Of a stretch of 64,000 bases of DNA, positions 1 through 10,888 are shown in pieces. Both the position numbers and the translations under genes were made by a program. A model generated the notes under the pieces. It was given only the letters and a program-made list of their open reading frames with translations. It did no database searches and was not told the DNA's origin. Position 1 is the stretch's first letter, and each line of letters begins with the position of its first letter. Origin of the DNA: Diogma glabrata (lineage: Eukaryota > Arthropoda > Insecta > Diptera > Cylindrotomidae); assembly GCA_963693315.1 (NCBI GenBank), contig OY856186.1, positions 238,498,554 to 238,562,553 on the forward strand. Direction: 5' to 3'.

Positions 1-1193
1 GGGGCCGAGGTACCACCGATGCACCTTTCTCGATAAGGATGATTTTGGAAAAGTGTCGAGAGTTCAACATACCTGTGCACCAACTTTTCATTGATTACAG
101 GCAGGCTTACGACTCTCTCGAACGAGAGACTCCATGGTCTGCTCTGGTGTCAATGGGAATTCCTGGTAAACTGGTATCACTATGCAAAATGACAGTACAG
201 AACTCTCAATGCTGTGTACTAGTAGAGAACGAAATATCAAAGTTTTTTAAAGTCGACTCCGGATTAAGCCAAGGTGATGCTATCTCTCCTATACTTTTTA
301 ATCTAGCCTTGGAATATGTGTGCCGTCAAAAGAAACTACCGAATAATAACAATATCTTGTCAATAAACTCAGTACAGATGATTGCTTACGCTGATGATGT
401 TGTCATCCTAGGCCGAAGTGAAGCTGTTATGAGTGAGACTTTCAAGTCGCTTGAGAGTGGTGCTAGGAAAATTAGTCTGCAAATTAACTACAATAAAACC
501 AAACATATGAATGTTTCCAGAGAGGCTGAGAAGTAAGATTTGATGTGCGGCGATGAACGAATTGAGGGAGTTGAATCTTTTAAATATTTGGGATCAATGC
601 TTGACTCAAACAACAGCATACTTACAGATATTAAAGCTCGAATCGCTGCAGATAATCGAACTTTCTACTCAATTAAACCTCTCCTTGGATCACCGTATGT
701 ATCAACTAACACCAAGCTCAAGTTATACAAGACATTGATTAGACCGGTTGTGATGTATGGGTCACAAACGCGGACCCTTACACAAAATGACGAATCGCAT
801 TTATCTGTACTTGAGCGTAAGACCATACGCTACATTTTTGGTCCACTTAAGACAGACGATGGGGAGTACAGAACCCGGTATAACTTTGAGATCAGAGACC
901 TTCTTGAGGGTCCTAGGTCCGTTTTAATAGGATTGCTTGGTTTGGGCATGTTCTACGAGCCGATTCACAGTCTGGAATGATTAGAAAAATGTACGTTAGT
1001 ACCCCAGGGAGTGGTAGACCGCGAGGAAGACCACGACTACAATGGGAGACTGACGTAATAAACGACCTCAAAAAAATCGGCTGTCATGGTAACTATGTTG
1101 CTGTTGCGAAAGACCGTGGTGAATAGTCAAAGTTGATTAGCCTGGCAACGCTAGGAGCATGAACGCCTTAAAAAAAAAAAAAAAAAAAAAAAA
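1..1193 (+). mobile_element. RTE-type non-LTR retrotransposon, 3' part
   Basis: This is the 3' portion of a LINE whose 5' part is cut by the window edge. It starts inside the reverse transcriptase, at the RGTTD segment that corresponds to the fingers region of the better copy at 3060. It runs through the RT and the C-terminal basic motif and ends in a run of about 24 A at 1170-1193. The layout matches the 3060-6111 copy, but the protein is clearly divergent and the tail differs (poly(A) instead of (AG)n), so it is a related but separate subfamily. Confidence 0.85.
3..1124 (+). pseudogene. RTE-type reverse transcriptase, C-terminal part, broken
   Basis: The reading frame is open from the window edge. 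Visible motifs are the first catalytic block YRQAYDS near 97-117, the LSQGDAISPILFNLALEY block near 264-318 and the catalytic YADD at about 387-398. An in-frame TAA at 534-536 interrupts it, and translation then continues in the same frame through ESFKYLGS and MYGSQTRTL. Near 921-927 the frame changes: the frame that stops at 980 loses similarity, while another frame continues with RIAWFGHV and then GRPRGRPRLQW, the typical C-terminus of this group. One nonsense codon and one frameshift therefore make this a dead copy. The product would copy the element RNA into DNA at a nicked target site. Confidence 0.85.
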
Positions 1194-2850
1194 ATTTAAA
1201 AAGCACTTTTTGGACAATAACTCAAAAACTGCAACTTGCAAAAATTGCAATTTTTCTTATATTTGTTGTTTTTCTAAATGACGCCTATGGGTGAAATGAG
1301 TGTTTTTATCACCCTTCGCCAGTTCCATCTCCTAAAAACACACAAATATAATTATTTGAGACTTTGATATAATTTTCGTTCAAGATTTACCAAACTTCCT
1401 GTCTCTGTGAATTTTTTTAAAATTTTTTTTCAAATTCCAAGACACAGACTCACATGAGCAGGATTATAATTGCATAAGCTATCTCTATAGCTTTCGATGA
1501 CATTGCTGGATATAACAATATTGTACAGTGGATCCAGTAGTTAATAGGCCAAACAGTTTTGAGATATCTTGTCTCCAGACACATACGTATTCTGACTTTT
1601 AGACCACCGAAATCTTCAATTGTAATGCGGATCTGAAAATCTACACCGAAGGATGTATTGTTCTAATATACCTGTCTACCAAGTTTGGAGTTAATGTGTC
1701 AAGTGGTTTTTGAGATATCTTGGCCTAAGACAGATATACAGACATACACATATACCCACGGACGGGTTTAAAATCGCATAATCTATCTGTATAGCTTTCG
1801 ATGGGTAATAAAATTTAAGGGTAATGTAACGACCGGCCCTATTACAAGTTATAAATTTCATCAAAGGGAGCAACGCACTAGACATTCGAGAATTAATTGT
1901 TTTATTCTTATTTATATTCGTTATCATCGTGAAGCTCGGCGAACATCAAGAAGAACTTAAAAATTACGATAGAACAGTGTAAGTACAACAAATGAATCAG
2001 TACATTATTGAATGAGAGCTGGTACTAAAGCTGTAACATTTTTGTATTTGTTAGTTTTATTTCCATAATAGTAATACTGAATCATACGGTTGTTCCAAAA
2101 TTAATTAATTGTGGTCTTCTTTGACTTTCGCGTTTGCATGTTTGTTTAGGGGAAAGGTAATTGTACAACCATTGTTTTAAAAATTTATTACTATACGACT
2201 TTTTTTATTTTATGAAATGATATGGAGTGGAAGAAATAATTAATTTTATCTTTCTTTCAACTGTTTTATTTTTTGATGTGACAGAGATGCAACTTTCGCT
2301 ATGCCAGTAGTATGTGATATCGCATTGAAGTACACGGAACTGTCACATCCATAGATCATAAATATAAAATTATAATTCCACAAAAACTAATCCCCCCCAA
2401 GTTGATTTTTACAATTAACCTTTTTTGGTTTTTAAATAAAAAAAATTAATATCTTAGACAAATTAACAGTCCACCATACAATGAAAAACCATAATAAATT
2501 ACAAAAACAGTTCTAATTAGTTTGTATAAAATAATAATTTTGGAACTTAAAATATCAATCACAAGTTAGCTCATTTGAGTATAAATAACAAAACTGTAAG
2601 AAATAGAAATATTTTATACACAACAATGCGTCTTTAATAAACAACTAAATCTACTAAAATTGTGGTATGTGGTCTTTCTCCCAAAAACAATGCTGATAAC
2701 ACCAAATCAAATGAATTAACGACCGACAAATCATATATGTTTACAGAGTTGTTTTTTTCTTTTAGAGAAGTAATTTACAAAGCAAAATCAGGCTAGAGAT
2801 GACGATGCATTCCTCTATAGTTATGGTTCTAATTTGGTTTGATTTTATAC
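1194..2850. other. non-coding, with a degenerate repeated block
   Basis: No coding signal is seen. Two diverged direct copies of a block occur about 150-300 bp apart: the phrase TATAGCTTTCGATG is found near 1487 and 1790, and a TTTTGAGATATCTTG phrase near 1556 and 1706. This looks like an old duplicated repeat. The rest is AT-rich with homopolymer runs. Confidence 0.5.
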
Positions 2851-2873
2851 TTATTTAATAAATACATTAATTT

Positions 2874-2925
2874 GTTTTCCTTAACTCATTATAAAACCTA
2901 TCATCTCTTACTTGACTTCAAATCA
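2874..2925. repeat. related empty site for the hAT insertion at 8120
   Basis: A 33-bp phrase beginning CCTTAACTCATTATAAAACC matches, with one mismatch, the left flank of the hAT-like element at 8120. The bases that follow here (CTTGACTTCAA) match the right flank of that element (CTTAACTTCAA at 10889). The segment therefore looks like a paralogous copy of the target repeat without the insertion. The repeat family itself is not recognised. Confidence 0.7.
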
Positions 2926-3059
2926 ATTTTAGCACGTCGGCTTTAGGTTTAAATAAATAATTATTGGAACCTGATCAAGCGGCTCGCTACATAAACATGT
3001 AAAAAGGTTGTTTCTGGTGACCTTAAGATGCAGAACGAACCCATTCACGAAAATTTGGG

Positions 3060-6000
3060 TTGGGCGAAGGGCTAACACCCCATTTCCGTAAAAAACTACT
3101 TGTCATGAATTCTGTACACAGGCCTCGGATTATCTCGGATTCATTATTGGAACGACCTCGGAAACTGTACCTGGACTACGATTTAAAAATGGGAACCTGG
3201 AACGTGCTAAGCCTTAGAAGACCAGGAGATCTACTGAAACTTACAAACCAAATCAATAGCTATACACTGGATATAGTGGCGTTACAAGAACTAAGATGGC
3301 CAGGGAGTGGAATCCACGAAACAGCCAAGGGATACACTCTCTACTTTTGCGGTCATGAAAACGGAGGAGAATTTGGAGTTGGCTTTCTCACACATCGTCG
3401 CGTGAATCAACATGTTATCGACTTTCGCCCAGTTAATATGCGGATATGTACAATGAGAATCCGCACGCAAAAATTTAATGTAACGATCATCAATGTTCAT
3501 GCACCTACTGAAGACAAAGCAGATGACATTAAAGACCTGTTCTTTCTAGAACTCGAAGAAGTCATCAATAACATCCCGCGGCACGATATAAAAATCGTGG
3601 TAGGTGACTTCAATACGCAAATTGGTAGAAGTGCAGAACTTAAAACACATGTCGGCCCTAACAGCTTGCATCATGCTAGTAACAATAACGGCTTTCGCAC
3701 AGCTGAACTGGCTATGATGTATGATCTAGTAATTTCTAGCACTTTCTTTCCTCATAAGAGAATCCACAAAGCAACGTGGAAATCAAATGATGGAAGAACT
3801 GAAAATCAAATCGATCACGTCATGATTTCTAAGAGACACTCTACAAGTGTAACTGACGTTCGATCATACAGAGGTGCTGATATGGACACCGATCATATGC
3901 TTGTCATCTTTAAGTACAAGTGCAAATTATCATCTACATTTAATAGGCAAGCAAAAAAGACCGTGTGCTGGAATGTCGAAGCATTTAAACACCTGGAAAC
4001 ACTGAATAGATATCAGGAAATTGTAACGCAAAACATAGAAGAGCATGACATCCCATCTGAGATGCCATTAAACATACAAGAAGAATGGCAAACGCTTCAA
4101 TCAACCATCATATCCGCAGCACAAACTACAATCGGAAAACGACCACCGAAATCACGAAACGAATGGTTTGATGACGAGTGCCGCGAAAGCATTGAGCACA
4201 AACAAAAACTGCGAGAAAAATGGTTAACAAGAAACACCCGAAGCTCCCAAACTGATTATTTATGCGCCAGAAAAGCCTCAGCAAAACTCCTACGGAAAAA
4301 GAAACGCGAACACATGAAGAGCTGTATCGAAAACATCAACCAACATGCGGCTAATGGAAATTCGAAAGAGTGTTTTGCCAATGCGCGGAATCTGACCAAA
4401 GATTTCCACCCAAGATCTACAGCCATCAAAAATGGAAACAACGAGCTTACAACAAGTGAACGTGATGTGCTGGAAGTATGGCGATCCCACTTTCAAGACC
4501 TACTGAATAGGACGAACGAAGTTCATCCTATTCGAGCAATTGCTCCGTCAAGTGAGGAGATTTTTGTCCCTTACCCAACAATAGAAGAAGTGGAAGCTGC
4601 CATCAAAAAATTAAAAAATGGCAAATCACCAGGTATCGATGGAATCCCTGCAGAACTACTTAAGAATGGAGGAGCAGCTCTGGTCTCACGTATATATGAT
4701 CTGATTCTTGCAATCTGGGACCAAGAAGAACTACCTGCTGAATGGAAAACAGCTCTCATTGTTCCGCTACATAAAAAAGGTGACCGCCTAAAGTGTGCAA
4801 ATTATCGTGGAATCGCACTGTTGAACACTGCATATAAAATACTAGCTAATGTCGTACTCGCTCGGCTCATCCTGTTTGCCGAATCTATCATCGGCGACTA
4901 TCAGTGTGGTTTTCGTCCCAACCGTTCAACCACAGATCAATGTTTTACCTTAAGGATGATTCTGGAAAAATGTTGGGAGTACAACATCAGCATTCACCAG
5001 CTCTACGTTGATTTCAAGCAAGCATATGATAGCATCATCCGCGACAACCTCTGGTCTGCACTCATATGCCTTGGTATTCCAGAGAAACTTGTTTCTCTGT
5101 GCAAACTCACAACATCGGGATCAAACTGTAGAATAGTAATCGAAGGGTCAGTTTCTGACTCTTTTGATATAACATCAGGTGTTCGACAAGGTGATGCACT
5201 CGCACCCGTACTATTTAATTTGGCGCTTGAGTACGCGATAAGAAAAAGCCGCATTGAGACACAAAACTGTATATTTAACAAATCTAGTCAAATCCTTGGT
5301 TATGCAGATGATATTGTGCTTCTCGGACGTAGAACAAGCGATATCAAGGATAGTCTCTCTCAGCTTGAAAGAAATGCTAAATGACTTGGATTATGCATTA
5401 ACACCGGCAAGACTAAACTTTTAACAACATCCAGGAATATACGTCCCGGCAATCTGAATACTGGCGACTATGAAGTAGAACGTGTAGAAAACTTCAAATA
5501 CCTCGGATCTGTAATAACATCGTCAAATGACATGCAGGCAGATATTAAAGCTCGTGTCTCAGCCGCATACAGAGTTTTCTACGCATACTCAAAACTTTTG
5601 CGATCTAAACATCTTTCGCAGTCGTGCAAACTCACACTTTACAAAGCATTAATTCGACCTGTGCTTACCTTTGGAAGCGAAAGCTGGACTCTGACTTCCT
5701 CCGATTGTAGAATTTTATCAACATTCGAGAGGAAAGTCATACGAACAATTTATGGTCCATGTAAAGTTGCTGAAAATCAGTATAGAATCCGAATGAATCA
5801 TGAAATCAGACAGCTTCTTGGAGGCTGCGATGTAATCGGATTCATTAAATCTAACCGGATTAGATGGTTTGGTCATGTAGAAAGGGCACCATTGGATAAA
5901 ATGATTAAAAAAGCGTCCCAACAACAACCAGCTGGTGTTCGTCGAAGAGGAAGACCTAGACAACGCTGGCGTGATGACATCATCCAAGACCTTCGTGATA

Positions 6001-6089
6001 TAGGATGTCGAAACTGGGGTCAACTGGTCATGGAACGAGACGATTGGAAGCTGATTGCACAGACGGCAAAATCCCTCCATGGGATGTAA
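3060..6089 (+). pseudogene. RTE-type endonuclease/reverse transcriptase with one in-frame stop
   Basis: The coding region is one frame of 1010 codons broken only by TGA at 5382-5384. The frame opens at 3060 with TTG; the first ATG is at 3105. Endonuclease residues are visible: GTWNVLS (N near 48), LQELRW (E near 77), GDFNTQIG (near 182), QIDHVMIS (near 250) and DTDHMLV (near 276). In the RT, FKQAYDS lies near 652, GVRQGDALAP near 710 and YADD near 748. The C-terminus has GSESWTLT and RRGRPRQRW. The antisense relative at 7318-7590 has CGA (Arg) where this copy has TGA, so the stop looks like a single C-to-T change. The protein would nick target DNA and prime reverse transcription there. The copy is otherwise well preserved. 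Confidence 0.88.
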
Positions 6090-6111
6090 ACGCCAGAGAG
6101 AGAGAGAGAGA
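3060..6111 (+). mobile_element. RTE-type non-LTR retrotransposon, near full length
   Basis: A single long coding region carries an apurinic-type endonuclease followed by a reverse transcriptase, the organisation of RTE-like LINEs (in insect annotation the endonuclease is often called craniofacial development protein 2-like). The element ends in a short (AG)n tract at 6095-6111. Short tandem repeats as tails are usual for RTE elements. The 5' boundary is not defined; a 5' untranslated region may reach back to about 2960. No target duplication was found. Confidence 0.85.
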
Positions 6112-6672
6112 TTTCAACAGTATACCGATACTTTTGCCAAGCAAAAACTGCTGTAACTATCAATTCCCTTTTATATTCTGTTATTAACTACTTTTTCTTT
6201 TATACACAGGTACAACATTAGGTTATTTTCTTTCTACATCTAAATTGGTTTCCTAGAACCAATAGTTATGAATTTGGGTCAACCAAATGCAAAGTGAACT
6301 GTTTTCTTTTTACAAATACAACACAAACATTTCTTTTTTTACTTATTTTTTTTTTGTTTGACAGAACCAAAACAATTTGTACCGATCACGAACCGCGTTG
6401 GTTGAAATAAATTATATAAAGAATCTATCAAAAAAAAAAGTAAAGTATATATATATTCAAATATTGTCTATTCATTATATTATATTCGTTACTTTTTCTG
6501 GGACAATTAGTATTTTCATCATATGACGTCGCGACAGGGTATTGAAAATATAACATGCATCATTATTTTATTATCGAAAAGACTAGGTATCATGGACTAG
6601 ATAGGATTTACTATCGACTAGGTATCAATCTGTAATGACTTCATACACAAAAAAGACGAAACAACAATTTCC

Positions 6673-6717
6673 TTAATCTTTGATGTTTTTTGTTTTATCT
6701 GAAACATCAAAGATTAA
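6673..6717. repeat. perfect 16-bp inverted repeat
   Basis: TTAATCTTTGATGTTT at 6673-6688 is exactly complementary to 6702-6717, with a 13-base loop. It is a hairpin of unknown role, possibly a remnant of a small foldback element. Confidence 0.8.
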
Positions 6718-6837
6718 AAACAACCTCATCTCGAAGTTGTCAATTTATTATTCAAACAAAGACAAAATAAATTCTAGATATTATTTGAATGTATATTTAC
6801 TTTATACTAAAGACTATGTTACTGTACATTAAACTTG

Positions 6838-6929
6838 TTAATAATTTTTAATTTACTAGATTTGAATATTAAAAATTTTGAATACTCAAAATTTTCAATA
6901 TTCAAATCTAGTGAATTAAAATTTATTAA
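6838..6929. repeat. 43-bp inverted repeat (foldback or MITE-like)
   Basis: The arms at 6838-6880 and 6887-6929 are complementary at about 40 of 43 positions and are separated by only 6 bases. The core ACTAGATTTGAATATT is perfect. The size and symmetry suggest a tiny foldback element; no target duplication was resolved. Confidence 0.75.
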
Positions 6930-7317
6930 AGAAAAAATACTTGCAAACAATTTCAATGTGATTGGGACAACTACATTTAAATATTTTCCTGACAACATAG
7001 TGAGGTTTATTTAAAAAATAAAGTGTTACATCTAATATAACAGTAGTTGAATAAAGTTAATAATAATAATACTATTTCCATGAAAAAGATTTTCTTTGGT
7101 CTTATATCATGAATTTTTCATTTTAAAGTTGAAGTATTTGAAATTAATTGAACTATATTTTATTTTCACATTAATATTTCGTGTGATTGTCACAACTACA
7201 TCGTTCTATAAATTTACAGTTGTTGAAACAATTTCGTAGTTTGATTCGCCATATCTGCCCGCACGGTGAGGTTGAAACAACTGCATTCCGATTGGAAATA
7301 GTACATGTTTTTTTCAG

Positions 7318-7590
7318 TGTGTGAGTTACCACGACCGCGAAAGATGTTTTGATCGCAGAAGTTTTGAGTATGCGTAGAAAACTCTGTATGCAGCCGAGAC
7401 ACGGGTTTTGATTCCTGCCTGTATGTCATTTGACATTGTTATTAAAGACCTGAGATATTTGAAGTTTTGAACGCGTTCTACTTCATAGTCGCAAGTTTCC
7501 ATATTGCTGCGAGGTATATTCCTAGATATTGTTAAAACTTTAGTTTTGTCGGTGTTGATACATAATCCAAGTCGTTTAGCATTTGACTGT
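7318..7590 (-). pseudogene. antisense fragment of the 3060 RTE family
   Basis: Read on the minus strand, this segment encodes a stretch closely matching the RT region of the element at 3060 (its positions about 5368-5640), including the RLGLCINT and VSAAYRVFYAYSKLL phrases. Both segments are 273 bp, so there are few or no indels. The fragment is useful because it has an arginine codon where the 3060 copy has TGA. Similarity ends abruptly at both sides, so this is an isolated relic. Confidence 0.85.
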
Positions 7591-8111
7591 CAAAATAGAC
7601 AACCTAAGTAATTGGATCACAAACTGATTGGAATTCAATATTTATTAGAAAAGAAAATTACATTGACATTTGGGGTTTTCAATGCTTAAACGATGTAACT
7701 CACATCAAGCCAAAAGAGCAAAAACGACCATCGACCAAACGAATGATTCTGATCCTTTTATTTTGTTTATAACACTATCGTTCAAAAACACCCATTTAGA
7801 TATCAATTCAGAGCTTCTCAAGCAACAATAAATATCCCTGACGTATCTCAATGAGATCTGTCAGATCATTTATGGTAAATCGTAAGTGCAACCTCCTTCT
7901 CCTCCTAACCATTGAAACTGTGACAATAATTATGTAAGATGAGCCCTAGTATAGAAAGCACATCTTTCCCAAAAAGACCGCCTAGCAATGACACAACAAT
8001 GCTAATATCTTTGTTATATTATAATAAATAAATTATAATAAATAAATAAATAAATAAATTTATTGATGTAATGCTATTATTTGAATTCCTTAACTCATTA
8101 TAAAACCTATA
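7591..8111. other. non-coding; left copy of an AT-rich target repeat
   Basis: No coding signal is seen. A short (AATA)n tract lies near 8020-8060. The part from about 8086 to 8119 is the left flank repeat shared with 2874-2910. Confidence 0.5.
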
Positions 8112-8119
8112 ATCTCTTA
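8112..8119. repeat. 8-bp target site duplication, left
   Basis: ATCTCTTA here pairs with ATATCTTA at 10881-10888 (one mismatch). An 8-bp duplication is the hAT hallmark. Confidence 0.7.
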
Positions 8120-8637
8120 CAGGGGCGCACAAGAGGGGGGGGAGGGGTTTGGGTCCAGTTTTAATTTGATGGATCCGCTTTAGCACATTTTTTGGAACTG
8201 CTGTAAACTAGCCTTTTGCTAAAAAATTCCCTTCTTATATGACAAATAGAACAATTTAGTGAGGATTGATGCTAATACCTTAGCAAATGTTTTAAGAATA
8301 ATTAAAGGAATACTATCTGGCCCAGATGTCTTATTATTTTCCGGATAATATTTTTACGAAAATGATCCGGTCCATTTTGTTAGAAACTACAGGAATTGGC
8401 CTAGGTTACAAATTAGACTCTACTAATGGCTTTATAAAAATTGCGTGAACCATCTTGGGTTGCTCAGGAAATTTAGTAGCTTTTTTCGTAATAAATAGAC
8501 ATTTCTTTGCATTTATTAGTTTTCTACATACATTTCTTTCTATATGTTATAATCTAAGGTTTTCAACACGTTTTTTTAGTCATACTTTCGAAAAGCATTT
8601 GTTTTAAATTTTACTACATTTTTACATTTACTCGAAA

Positions 8638-8783
<146 letters not shown>

Positions 8784-9484
8784 TCTTCGGAACGATCTAT
8801 TGGAATAAACTTTTCAGTTTTCCATTCCCACGTGTATTATTTCTGAAAAAAATATGCAGAAATGTTTGAAACTTATAAATTTAAATATGTTAAAATTAAA
8901 TTATGATCTGATCTACCAAAAAGTTCTGATACTCTAAATTGTACCAACGACAGATCATTTGTCCAAAAAAAATAAAGCACTTTGGCCAGGATTGTCAGGA
9001 TCTCTGATAGGTTGGTCCATTATCTGAGTTAAAAAAATATTAATAATTAATAATAATAATATAATAATACAATAGTATAAATTTTGTTTGACCTGAATGT
9101 TTTCAATAAATTCGTTCCCTCCTCAATATTGAAATCCCAACAAAATATTTGTTTTCCAAAACAGCCAAATTGGCCCTTAGAAGCAAACGTAAATTATGTA
9201 ACATTTGGATCCATAACAAAAAACCCATAAATCGTTCTCAATAGGCCAATAAGATATCGAACCAGATAATCAAAAACAAAAAAAACAGAAATTAACAGAG
9301 TGAAAGTGGAAAAATTTCTACCATGTTCATTTCTGATCAAAGTTTTTACTGTGCCATTCATTTTCTAAAGTCTGGTATCAAATCTTCTATCCCTCTTGTT
9401 ATTGCGGTGATTTAATCATCACTGACGAAAAGTCACGTTGCTCGCGGAACGATTTGCTTTAAACTTGACCGTTTTGGAAACTTC

Positions 9485-10760
9485 CAAAAAATGCCCAAAA
9501 TCCAGTCTTCAAGAGTGGAAATAAAAGATCATCCCTTGCACCTCCTCTTACCCAAATTTTCTACAAGTTCTATAAATGTGTTTTTTTTCTTTCATGCTAG
9601 AAGTTAGCCAATGTCCAGCCCGTTCCTAAAAAACGAACATTTTGCAAAATGTGATATTTCAAATTATAGATCAATAACCTTACTTTTAGTCATATCTAAA
9701 ATAAACGAGCATTATATTAATACACACATGTCCAAATTTTTGGAAGGCACTCATTTAATATCTGACAGCCAATACGGTTTTTGCAACAAAGGATCAACAG
9801 TCGATCTATTGAACTATGTCACACATCATTGGAACAGAACACTTGAAAAAGATTGTAAAACTTATGTTATCGTATTAGACATCTTATAAGCATTTGATCT
9901 AGCGTGCCAGCCTGATCAACAAGCTCGTTGCGTACGTATTCCAACCCATAGTCGTCAGATTCACAATTTTCTCACCGATACATTTCGGTATCCATCGATG
10001 GCTTTTCCTTTTAGTCGAAATTTACTAACGCTAGTTTACCCCAACGCTCAGCTTTATTCCCCGGTCTATTTTTAATTTATATAAACGCATTGTTGAAAAT
10101 CACCAGTAATCTGATAAATAGTTTTGCAAATGATTATCGATTATCGTTCACTGCACAAATCATTCGTCCCCATATTTTTAAAGTGTAAAATGTTTCCAGG
10201 TCAAATATTTAGTTTTCCAATGATATTTCAATTAGTATAATGTGTGATGAACAATCAGACGAATGTGAAAGCTTTCGTTTATTGAAAGTCACAATTTCCA
10301 ACTGTGGAATGATCATATAATGGCGATGGGAAAAAGCGTGTCAAAAAAACTCGGCCTCCTTATTAGATGTAAAACCTATTTCACTCCGCATCAATTACTC
10401 CACATTTATAAGTCCTATATTCGTTTCTGTATGGAGTGTTATTGTCCACCTTAGCCTGTTGAACTCTGTTTGTGCCATGCGAATTATGGGTGATCGAAAT
10501 TTATCATCAAATTTTGCTTCCAAATACAACATTGTCGCACTGTTGCTGATCTCGTTTTCTTTAAATTTCGTTACCAGCAGTGCTCGTATGTTGAGACCAC
10601 TCACTATCATAGTGACATAATTCAGAGGGTTTTCTTTGTACAAATCGTACAAATGGAATGCTTTGCTCGAATCAAAAGTCTCGGGGACGTTCAATCCATA
10701 AAAGCTTAAAAAAATGTTCAAAAAATACCACATAGTCAGAATGCAAGTTGAATGCACCTA
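9485..10760 (+). pseudogene. degenerate CR1-like LINE reverse transcriptase
   Basis: Several frames together show the order of a CR1/Jockey-type RT. KLANVQPVPKK lies near 9602-9634. SNYRSITLLLVISKI and ISDSQYGF follow, then THHWNRTLEKD and YVIVLDI in the open frame 9611-9889. An LFPGLFLIYINALLKITSN-like block lies near 10053-10110, and FANDY at about 10125 stands where the YADD-type active site should be. A C-terminal KLGLLIRCKTYFTPHQLL phrase is near 10345-10400, with MRIMGDRNL near 10475. Many stops and frame changes and the altered active site make it a long-dead relic. The open frame on the opposite strand at 10395-10757 is a shadow. Confidence 0.75.
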
Positions 10761-10880
10761 GGTCTTAAAAGGTATCTATGTGTTGTTGTGACAAATATTG
10801 TAATTTCTATAGCATAACACTTTTTATTAAAAACAAACTTCTTTGGACCCCCCCTAAAACATTTTCCGTGTCCGCCCCTG

Positions 10881-10888
10881 ATATCTTA
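10881..10888. repeat. 8-bp target site duplication, right
   Basis: ATATCTTA, the partner of ATCTCTTA at 8112-8119. It is followed by CTTAACTTCAA, which continues the empty-site repeat seen at 2911. Confidence 0.7.

Larger units (their letters stand above)
6112..7317. other. non-coding AT-rich stretch with hairpins
   Basis: No coding signal is seen. Two strong inverted repeats are listed separately (6673-6717 and 6838-6929). Confidence 0.6.

Noticed and set aside
1470..1830. LTR pair formed by the repeated TATAGCTTTCGATG blocks
   Set aside because: The copies are short, diverged and lack TG...CA ends or a target duplication.
8030..8060. CRISPR or regulatory tandem array
   Set aside because: Only a short (AATA)n microsatellite. 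Direct-repeat and spacer structure is absent throughout the window.
10395..10757. 120-residue open frame on the minus strand
   Set aside because: The plus strand encodes the C-terminal part of the CR1-like RT here (KLGLL, IMGDRNL), so this frame is antisense.
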